DNA from: BOKV01 sp041742235
Lineage (GTDB): Bacteria; Pseudomonadota; Alphaproteobacteria; Rhizobiales; Rhizobiaceae
Assembly: GCA_041742235.1 (NCBI GenBank)
Contig: JBGSJA010000040.1
Span: 1-20,988, forward strand
Direction: 5' to 3'
Length of the DNA: 20,988 nt
Position 1 is the stretch's first letter. Each line of letters opens with the position of its first letter. Shown here piece by piece: positions 15,588-20,988 of this stretch. The notes beneath the pieces were generated by a model. It saw nothing but the letters and a program-made list of their open reading frames with translations. It did no database searches and had not been told where the DNA came from. The translations under genes were made by a program, and so were the position numbers.

Positions 15588-16424
15588 ATGATTACCATTC
15601 CGGAACTTGCAACCGACGCGCTCAGTAAGTTTCTTTCCGACTACATGCATAAGCGATTTGCTGCCACCGAAGCAGCAATTGTCGATCTCGTACCCTCATT
15701 CGCACGCACTGCTGTCGAATGCATCGCGACCAGCGATGCATTGTATCACAATGTCGAACACACGATGCTGGTTACGCTTGCCGGCCACGACATCTTGCGC
15801 GGCAGGGCTTTGCACCGTCACACGACCGCGGATGACTACGCTCACATCATCATTGCCTGCCTGACACACGACATAGGTTATGTACGCAATATCTTGCTGG
15901 AAGACGGGGAAGACGGCTTCGTGATCGACGCCGACAAGCGCAAGGTCTCACTGCCGCGCGGCGCATCCGATGCATCCCTTACCGCCTATCATGTAAATCG
16001 CTCGAAACTCTTCGTGCTCGACAGGATCAGGGACATCGCCCTGCTGGATGCGGACCGCATCGCTAGATTGATCGAGGCAACGCGCTTTCCGGACGCCAAT
16101 GTTGGCAGCGATGACGAAGAAGGTTCATTGTTGCGCGCCGCCGATCTGATTGGTCAACTCGGCGACCCGCACTACATCCGAAAGGCGAATGCGCTGTATC
16201 ATGAGTTCGAGGAGGTAGGGATTAACCGTCAACTTGGTTACACCACGCCGGCCGACCTGATAGACAAGTACCCGGCCTTTTATTTCAACATGGTTTCACC
16301 ACATATCCAGCAGGCGCTGCGTTACCTCAGCATCACGTCGAGCGGCCGGCAGTGGATCGCAAACCTTTATGCAAATGTGTTCCGGTCCGCCCACCGGTTG
16401 CACCACTACGGTCCGGCCCTGTGA
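15588..16424 (+). CDS. HD-domain metal-dependent phosphohydrolase
   Basis: The ATG at 15588 has AAAGGCGAGGGG upstream and gives 278 residues. The fold marks are Y53-H54-N-V-E-H58 and, about 36 residues later, T-H94-D95-I-G-Y, the His-Asp metal pair of the HD superfamily; a later A-A-D-L-I-G-Q segment could supply the last Asp ligand. The Y-H-N-x-x-H motif resembles the start of class I cyclic-nucleotide phosphodiesterase catalytic domains. No GAF, PAS, REC or transmembrane segment is visible, so it seems to be a free-standing cytoplasmic enzyme. Possible substrates are cyclic nucleotides or other nucleotide phosphates; the sequence does not decide. It converges with tRNA-Cys and has no obvious operon partner. 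Confidence 0.85.
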   Translation: MITIPELATDALSKFLSDYMHKRFAATEAAIVDLVPSFARTAVECIATSDALYHNVEHTMLVTLAGHDILRGRALHRHTTADDYAHIIIACLTHDIGYVRNILLEDGEDGFVIDADKRKVSLPRGASDASLTAYHVNRSKLFVLDRIRDIALLDADRIARLIEATRFPDANVGSDDEEGSLLRAADLIGQLGDPHYIRKANALYHEFEEVGINRQLGYTTPADLIDKYPAFYFNMVSPHIQQALRYLSITSSGRQWIANLYANVFRSAHRLHHYGPAL

Positions 16425-16554
16425 TCACCTGCATCCGGGACTGGTGCTGCCCGACGGCAGCGGTTCGAGTGCCGTAAGCTTCGAGCCGGATACGGTTGAA
16501 ATGCTGTGCATGTGTTTCAGATTTGCACTTAACAACAACTACTTAAAAACCATA

Positions 16555-16628
16555 TGGAGGCCTCGCCCGGAATCGAACCGGGGTGCAAGGATTTGCAGTC
16601 CTCTGCGTAACCACTCCGCCACGAGGCC
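16555..16628 (-). tRNA. tRNA-Cys (anticodon GCA), CCA encoded
   Basis: Read on the minus strand, the 74-base gene folds as a cloverleaf. The acceptor arms are GGCCTCG (16622-16628) and CGAGGCC (16559-16565), and the T arm contains GGTTCGATTCC. The anticodon stem GAGGA/TCCTT-type pairing holds the loop CTGCAAA, with anticodon GCA at 16594-16596. The discriminator base is U (16558), the standard identity element for cysteine tRNA, and CCA (16555-16557) is encoded. A run of five T follows closely on the minus strand. Confidence 0.97.
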
Positions 16629-16639
16629 CCACGGGCGGA

Positions 16640-16668
16640 CATATCGGCGAAGCATCAACCCATGTCAA
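16640..16668 (-). promoter_or_regulatory. Probable promoter of tRNA-Cys
   Basis: On the minus strand a consensus -35 TTGACA (16663-16668) is followed after 17 bases by GATATG (16640-16645), or after 19 bases by TATGTC. The first choice would start transcription a few bases before the mature tRNA 5' end at 16628. The -35 is perfect; the -10 is weak. Confidence 0.5.
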
Positions 16669-16698
16669 GCGGGCGCGGCAAGCGGCGTTAACGCATTG

Positions 16699-18066
16699 TC
16701 ACATCAGCGGGGCAGGCAGCCGGAAGACGACTTCGGCGAGCCGCTGGAATGTTCCATGTTCCGGCTGCCAGCGCAGCGCCCCGCCTTCCAACTGCGCCAT
16801 CCAATCGGCAAGCATGGCGGTATCCTGCGACCCGTGCAGCAGCAGCATCGATTCGAAATTGATGAAGAGGCTGCGAATGTCGAGATTGGCGGAGCCGACA
16901 AAGCCGCAATCGTCGATGATCAGCGCCTTTGCGTGAACCATGCCCGGATGGGCAAGCACCTTGACGCCAGCGTCTGACATTTCCCGCAGGAAAGATGCCC
17001 GGGCGAGGTCTGCGAGGCGCTGGTTGGAGCGTTGCGGAACCGTCAAGGTGACCGGAACGCCGCGCCGCACCGCGATGGAAAGCGCTCCGGTGATTGCGGA
17101 GGAGGGCAGGAAGTAGGGGGTGACGATCGATATGCGATGCTGGGCCTGGTGGCAGGCGAGCACGATCGCATCGTGCAGCACGTCCTCGCGGATGTCGGGG
17201 CCGGAAGGAATAAGCTGGACGATTGAGCCGCCGGAACGCATTGGCGGCACGGGCAGAGGGAATACCGGCTCCTCGCTGGCGGCGCGCGCCCAGTCGGAGG
17301 CAAACAATTGTTCGAACCCGGTGACGGCCGGACCTTCAAGGACATATCCAAGATCCGACCATTTCCCGTGATGATCCGCATTGCCCAGATATTCCGCTGC
17401 GATGTTCATGCCGCCGGCGAACACGGTCCTGCGGTCGAAGATCGCGGTCTTGCGGTGGTTGCGCAAGTTGATGTGTCCGCGCACCGGATAGGGTACCAAC
17501 GGGGAAAATATACGAACCTTGCCGCCGGCTTCCTCCAGTGCTGCAAGTGCGGAACGCGGACGGTTTCGTGAGCCGTAGCCATCGAGCAGCAGGCGCACGG
17601 AAATACCCTCCATGGCGCGGGCGCGCAATTTTTCGGCGATGTCAATTCCCACTTCGTCGTCGTGGAACTTGTAGAAGGTCATTTCGATGCTTGTGCCTGC
17701 GCCCGCGATCAGCGCCGCGAGGTCGCTGTAGGCTTGCCGGCCCGTCACGACAAGTTCCACCCTGTTGCCGCCCTGCGCACCGGGAAGGCCCGATTGCTTT
17801 GCCAGCCGGTCAATCGAGCTGGACAAACGGCCAAGACCGTCCGGCGGCCCGTCATGGCCGAAATGCACGATCCTTCGGCCCGGCAAGGTCTTGCGGTTTC
17901 CAAGCGCCAGAAAGGCGGGGACGGCAACATAGGGAACCAGCGCAGCGAAAAGCAGCCATGCAAAGGCCGATTGCGGCGAGCGGTGCTGCTGGCGCGTCGC
18001 CATGGCGAGAAACAGGAACGCCAGCGCTGCCGCCGCGACCGTTACATGGACGAGCAGCCAGTTCAT
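16699..18066 (-). CDS. Cardiolipin synthase-type phospholipase D family protein
   Basis: This 455-residue protein has two N-terminal membrane segments (about 5-22 and 33-54), as in bacterial cardiolipin synthase ClsA. Two HKD motifs follow: H204-x-K206-x4-D211 in N-H-R-K-T-A-I-F-D with G-G-M-N-I nearby, and H378-x-K380-x4-D385 in V-H-A-K-A-L-I-I-D-D followed by G-S-A-N-L-D. Both catalytic sites are complete. The likely reaction joins two phosphatidylglycerols to cardiolipin and glycerol at the inner membrane. The start at ATG 18066 gives the first membrane helix; its ribosome-binding site (AGGTC) is only fair. It diverges from the alcohol dehydrogenase gene. Confidence 0.9.
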   Translation of the reverse strand: MNWLLVHVTVAAAALAFLFLAMATRQQHRSPQSAFAWLLFAALVPYVAVPAFLALGNRKTLPGRRIVHFGHDGPPDGLGRLSSSIDRLAKQSGLPGAQGGNRVELVVTGRQAYSDLAALIAGAGTSIEMTFYKFHDDEVGIDIAEKLRARAMEGISVRLLLDGYGSRNRPRSALAALEEAGGKVRIFSPLVPYPVRGHINLRNHRKTAIFDRRTVFAGGMNIAAEYLGNADHHGKWSDLGYVLEGPAVTGFEQLFASDWARAASEEPVFPLPVPPMRSGGSIVQLIPSGPDIREDVLHDAIVLACHQAQHRISIVTPYFLPSSAITGALSIAVRRGVPVTLTVPQRSNQRLADLARASFLREMSDAGVKVLAHPGMVHAKALIIDDCGFVGSANLDIRSLFINFESMLLLHGSQDTAMLADWMAQLEGGALRWQPEHGTFQRLAEVVFRLPAPLM

Positions 18067-18133
18067 TCGAATGACCTGGCCATGTCCACCACTGAAAGTG
18101 CTTCCGCCAAACCGGAGTTTCCCCTGTGTGAAT

Positions 18134-18163
18134 ACCGAAGATGGGGTATCCGTCTTCGGTTTT
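18134..18163 (+). terminator. Terminator-like hairpin in the leader of the alcohol dehydrogenase gene
   Basis: ACCGAAGATGG (18134-18144) pairs with CCGTCTTCGGT (18150-18160), giving 11 base pairs with one T-G wobble and a five-base loop GGTAT; the plus strand continues as TTT. It looks like an intrinsic terminator for plus-strand transcripts, yet no plus-strand gene lies just upstream: the cardiolipin synthase and tRNA are on the minus strand. It stands about 70 bases before the dehydrogenase ATG, so it may act as an attenuator or end a short or antisense RNA. The T run is short. Confidence 0.5.
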
Positions 18164-18232
18164 CGAGCATTCGCCGTGCTGACATGCGCAGCCCGATGCC
18201 GTAGCTTTGCAAGCAGTTTGAGGGATTAGCGC

Positions 18233-19384
18233 ATGTCTTTCACGTTCCAGACCACAAAATCGGTGATTTGCGAGCCCGGTTCCGCCGCCCGGATAGGCGA
18301 ACTGGCCAAGGGCCTGGGCTGCACCAAGGTGGCGTTCGTCACGGATTCGGGAATCCTCGAGCGCGGTATCGCCGTGGCTGCGATCGAGAGCCTGCACGAC
18401 CATGGCATCGCGGTCTGGCTGTTTTCCGGCGTCGTCGCCGATCCGCCGGAGGCAATGGTGTTGGATGCTGTCGAGGCCGCCCGCGCCGAAGGCATCGATG
18501 GCGTGGTTTCCGTCGGCGGCGGCTCGTCGCTGGATACCGCAAAGCTGATCGCGGTGCTCGCGCGGTCCTCGCAATTGCTGCCGGAAATCTATGGCGTCGG
18601 CCTTGTGCGGGGCGGACGCCTGCCTTTGATCCTTGCGCCCACGACGGCTGGAACCGGTTCGGAAGTCACGCCAATCTCGATTGTGACCACGGGCGAAGCG
18701 GAAAAGAAGGGCGTTGTCTCCCCGCAATTGCTGCCCGACTGGGCTGTGCTCGACGCAAGTCTGACCACAGGTCTTCCCGCACCGGTCACGGCAGCAACCG
18801 GCATTGATGCCATGGTGCACGCCATCGAGGCCTACACAAGCAAGATCAGGAAGAACCCGCTTTCCGACTGCTTGGCGCGAGAGGCGCTGCGCCTGCTTGG
18901 GGGCAATGTCCGCACAGCCTGTTTCGATCCTCTCAATGTGCCGGCAAGGAGCGACATGCTTTTGGGCTCGATGCTGGCCGGAATGGCGTTTGCCAATGCT
19001 CCGGTGGCGGCGGTTCACGCGCTGGCCTATCCGCTTGGCGGGCATTTCCATGTGCCGCACGGGCTTTCCAACGCGCTTGTCCTGCCGCATGTGCTTGAAT
19101 TCAACATGCCGCAGGCGCTCGATCTTTACGCCGAACTTGCGCCGGTGATCTTTCCGGAACTCGGCAGCCTGGGACCGGAGGGGAGGGCGCGCGGCATGGT
19201 CGACGGACTGCGCCGCCTCGGTCCGGAACTGGGCTTGCAGGACAGGCTTTCGCAGGTTGGCGTCAGCCACAACCACCTGCCAATGCTCGCAGCCGACGCG
19301 ATGAAGCAGACACGCCTGCTCGTCAACAATCCGCGCGAGATGACCTACGAGGCGGCGCTGGCAATATACACGGCCGCGCTGTAG
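18233..19384 (+). CDS. Iron-containing (type III) alcohol dehydrogenase
   Basis: The ATG at 18233 has GAGGG at 18220-18224. The 383-residue product is of standard length for the family. The NAD(P)-binding half has V-G-G-G-S98-S-L-D101-T-A-K, and P-T-T-A-G-T-G-S-E follows. The metal ligands are probably D192 and H196 in I-D-A-M-V-H-A-I-E, H262 in A-V-H-A-L-A-Y-P-L-G-G, and H276 in H-V-P-H-G-L-S-N. Enzymes of this family reduce aldehydes or oxidise alcohols, including lactaldehyde, butanol, 4-hydroxybutyrate and maleylacetate; the G-H-F-H-V-P-H-G form is of the broad alcohol dehydrogenase type. Cytoplasmic. The substrate is undetermined. A hairpin in the leader may control it. Confidence 0.95.
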   Translation: MSFTFQTTKSVICEPGSAARIGELAKGLGCTKVAFVTDSGILERGIAVAAIESLHDHGIAVWLFSGVVADPPEAMVLDAVEAARAEGIDGVVSVGGGSSLDTAKLIAVLARSSQLLPEIYGVGLVRGGRLPLILAPTTAGTGSEVTPISIVTTGEAEKKGVVSPQLLPDWAVLDASLTTGLPAPVTAATGIDAMVHAIEAYTSKIRKNPLSDCLAREALRLLGGNVRTACFDPLNVPARSDMLLGSMLAGMAFANAPVAAVHALAYPLGGHFHVPHGLSNALVLPHVLEFNMPQALDLYAELAPVIFPELGSLGPEGRARGMVDGLRRLGPELGLQDRLSQVGVSHNHLPMLAADAMKQTRLLVNNPREMTYEAALAIYTAAL

Positions 19385-19448
19385 GTGCGGATGCGGCGGG
19401 TTGCGCGGTTGAAAAACGGCCGCCGCTCGGATAGACGATGGGGAGAGG

Positions 19449-19466
19449 GGGCCGTCTGTACGGCCC
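19449..19466. other. Perfect short hairpin ahead of the PCMT-family gene
   Basis: GGGCCGT (19449-19455) and ACGGCCC (19460-19466) form seven perfect pairs around a CTGT loop, 27 bases before the ATG at 19494. There is no T run after it on the plus strand, so a classical terminator is unlikely. It could be a leader structure or a weak end signal for the preceding dehydrogenase transcript. Confidence 0.4.
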
Positions 19467-19493
19467 ATTGCATTGCCGCAGGCTGGAGCAACC

Positions 19494-20150
19494 ATGGCCA
19501 TCGATCATGACAAGGCGCGCCGCAACATGGTGGATTGCCAGATCCGCACCAGCGACGTGACCAATCTTGAAGTCCTGGATGCGTTTCTTTCGGTGCAGCG
19601 CGAGCAATTCGTGCCGCAGGAATTGCGCCAGTTTGCATATCTCGACGAGGAACTGGCGCTTGCCGACGGACGCTACCTCATCGCGGGTGCGCCGCTCGCG
19701 CGCCTCATCCAGGCGGCATCGATACAGCCCTTTGACAGCGTGCTGGATGTAGGCTGCGCCACCGGCTATTCGACGGCGATCATTTCGCGCCTTTGCAAGC
19801 ACGTCACCGGCCTTGAATGCTCACCCGCACTGGCATCGGCGGCGCGCGCGACGCTTGCTTCGACCGGATGCAGCAATGCCGCGATTGTCGAAGGTCCACT
19901 CGAGGCCGGATATGCCGCCAGCGCGCCTTACGATGTTGTTTTCATTGGCGGAAGCGTAGCCGGATTGCCCGATACCCTGGCTGGCCAGTTGAAGAATGGC
20001 GGCCGCCTCGTCGTGGTCGAGGGAACCGGCAATGCGGCGATCGCCCGCCTCTATGTGAATGATGACGGCACCGTTTCCGGCCGTCGCCTTTTCAACTGCG
20101 CGATCCCGATGCTCCCGGGATTTGAACGCAAGCCTGAGTTTGTTTTCTGA
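19494..20150 (+). CDS. Protein-L-isoaspartate O-methyltransferase (PCMT) family protein
   Basis: The ATG at 19494 is preceded by GGAG (19484-19487) and gives 218 residues; a TTG at 19473 is an alternative without a comparable site. The N-terminus R-R-N-M-V-D-C-Q-I-R and F-V-P are typical of the alphaproteobacterial PCMT-like group. The SAM-binding motif I is V-L-D85-V-G-C-A-T-G-Y-S, and the rest follows the Rossmann methyltransferase order. The chain ends P-G-F-E-R-K-P-E-F-V-F. Canonical PCMT repairs isoaspartyl residues, but this shorter subgroup is mostly uncharacterised. In many rhizobia it stands before tolC; here no TolC gene follows within the window, and the next gene is on the other strand. 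Confidence 0.88.
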   Translation: MAIDHDKARRNMVDCQIRTSDVTNLEVLDAFLSVQREQFVPQELRQFAYLDEELALADGRYLIAGAPLARLIQAASIQPFDSVLDVGCATGYSTAIISRLCKHVTGLECSPALASAARATLASTGCSNAAIVEGPLEAGYAASAPYDVVFIGGSVAGLPDTLAGQLKNGGRLVVVEGTGNAAIARLYVNDDGTVSGRRLFNCAIPMLPGFERKPEFVF

Positions 20151-20288
20151 CGACGCAGTATCGCTTCCATGGGTGATCGAAGACACCTTGGCGTTGTCGC
20201 GCTGCTGCTGTTCCCGGGGCTGCGTCTTTTGCCTTCTTGATGGTTGATGGTGCCGCTTCAGTGGCTGCAATGTGCCCTTTGGCCAAAA

Positions 20289-20391
20289 TCAACCAGAAGT
20301 AGAAATTGGCTTCGTTCCTTGATTTTTTTGTGACGCCCCGCCATCACACCGCCGCCATTTCAACCTTGAGTAGAAAATGGCTTCATTCTTG
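20289..20391. repeat. Two imperfect direct repeats of about 32 bases
   Basis: Copy 1 (20289-20321) and copy 2 (20360-20391) share TCAACC, then AGTAGAAA, TGGCTTC and TTC-TTG, with about five differences; the copies start 71 bases apart. They lie just downstream of the 3' end of the minus-strand gene at 20402-20956. Two copies are too few for a CRISPR array, and the identity is imperfect. They may be a decayed dispersed intergenic repeat. Confidence 0.6.
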
Positions 20392-20401
20392 CAAAATCGC
20401 G

Positions 20402-20956
20402 TTACGCCTCCTTTGCCTCGATCCATTGCCGCAGCGCCCTTTCCTGTCTTGCCTCGGCCTTTGACAGATTTTGCCGCAGCCATTTTTCCCGCCGGCGGCG
20501 GAAGCCGGGCAACCATTTTCGCAGCTTATTGCCTTCCTTCAGCAGATGTTTGAGTTGGTGCTCCAGGACAGGGTGGGAGCCATTGACGATAACGTCCTGG
20601 AAGATATCAGCAAATTCGGCTTCGACTGCCTCGATGTGGGGCTCGATGGCGCAACTGACGTTGGGATCCAAGAGTATTTCATTTTGTAATTTGCGGGCGA
20701 TATGGAGCTTGGCCTGCGCCGTCGCCAGCTGCCGTGCTAGGCGGTACTTGGGATGCGTCAGGGCTTCGTCGTCGTCAAGGCTCCCATCTTCAAGGATGAC
20801 CCTCATCCACGCCACGATGTCTTCAGGATCGGTGCGCACAGACAGACCATGAACCGTCGCATTCTTTGAAGAACGTGCCTTGCCTTTAGCCGTCTTGGGG
20901 CCGGTGCTTTTGGCGGCGTTTCGCCGGTTTGCCTGCCGCTGCTTTTCGGTGGTCAT
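20402..20956 (-). CDS. Hypothetical basic protein with N-terminal 'NRRNA-STGPKT-GK' motif
   Basis: The 184-residue frame starts at ATG 20956 with GAGGCGG just upstream. The N-terminus Q-A-N-R-R-N-A-A-K-S-T-G-P-K-T followed by G-K-A-R-S-S-K-N-A-x-x-H-G-L-S is a motif that recurs in many unrelated bacterial genomes in proteins of unknown function. The rest is helical and charged, with an acidic middle and a basic C-terminus (F-R-R-R-R-E-K-W). There is no signal peptide or membrane segment. The basic Gly/Lys-rich N-terminus could touch nucleic acid, but nothing in the sequence proves this. It stands next to a pair of direct repeats. The function is unknown. Confidence 0.7.
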   Translation of the reverse strand: MTTEKQRQANRRNAAKSTGPKTAKGKARSSKNATVHGLSVRTDPEDIVAWMRVILEDGSLDDDEALTHPKYRLARQLATAQAKLHIARKLQNEILLDPNVSCAIEPHIEAVEAEFADIFQDVIVNGSHPVLEHQLKHLLKEGNKLRKWLPGFRRRREKWLRQNLSKAEARQERALRQWIEAKEA

Positions 20957-20988
20957 GCCGCCTCGATCGTCTCGGCATCGCTTCGCAA

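Noticed and set aside
16446..16461. GCTGCC/GGCAGC hairpin after the HD-domain gene as its terminator.
   Set aside because: Only six pairs and no T run on the plus strand; left unannotated.
18063..18074. Perfect 12-base palindrome TCATTCGAATGA over the cardiolipin synthase start codon.
   Set aside because: Noted, but it includes the start codon and resembles no known operator; treated as likely chance.
17852..19501. Long open frame (549 codons) on the minus strand, antisense to the alcohol dehydrogenase.
   Set aside because: It is His/Arg/Gln-rich, has no recognisable domain, and lies opposite a clear enzyme gene; long antisense frames are common in GC-rich DNA.
20279..20292. FNR-like TTGGC-N4-ATCAA site.
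   Set aside because: One half-site is off consensus, it overlaps the repeat region, and no gene starts downstream on either strand at a sensible distance.
20289..20391. CRISPR array.
   Set aside because: Only two copies, imperfect identity, one spacer-length gap and no cas genes in the window.

Overview
The window looks like chromosomal DNA of a GC-rich alphaproteobacterium, most likely Hyphomicrobiales (Rhizobiales; Mesorhizobium/Phyllobacteriaceae-like). The best markers are a porin of the Brucella Omp2/rhizobial Porin_2 type, FixK/FNR-type palindromes in promoter regions, and the general gene style. The genus is inferred, not shown.

Region 1 (1-4802, + strand) is a tightly packed operon that enters from the left. 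It holds the tail of an NTF2/SnoaL-like protein, an SDR dehydrogenase, a larger SnoaL-like protein, a bicupin, a MetE-core methyltransferase-like protein and an alpha/beta hydrolase. Overlapping ATGA junctions and short gaps suggest one transcript. It reads as a catabolic or modifying pathway with a methyl-transfer step; the substrate is unknown.

Region 2 (4803-5811) is a secreted trypsin-like protease interrupted by a one-base frameshift between the catalytic Asp and Ser. An FNR-like palindrome and a matching -10 lie upstream.

Region 3 (5850-13760) is the most interesting part. Phosphoenolpyruvate synthase (-) diverges from a + operon of a small unknown protein, a Ca2+-ATPase-like P-type pump with an N-terminal HMA-like domain, and a divergent S-adenosylmethionine synthetase paralogue whose start overlaps the pump stop. 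Convergent to it is a two-gene - operon: an HMA2-like membrane protein and a DUF5132-like protein. A palindrome TTGAC-N4-ATCAA (8301-8314) lies between the divergent units, at almost exactly the class II FNR/FixK distance from a -10-like element for the pump operon. I infer an oxygen-limitation module coupling ion transport, PEP/pyruvate metabolism and a modified MAT-family enzyme.

Region 4 (13922-16628) holds a general porin (-) with a TTGCG-N4-CGCAA palindrome upstream, a 562-base gap, an HD-domain phosphohydrolase (+) and tRNA-Cys(GCA) (-).

Region 5 (16699-20988) holds a cardiolipin synthase-type phospholipase D protein (-), diverging from an iron-containing alcohol dehydrogenase (+) with a terminator-like hairpin in its leader. 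Then come a PCMT-family methyltransferase (+), a pair of imperfect direct repeats, and a small basic protein of unknown function (-).
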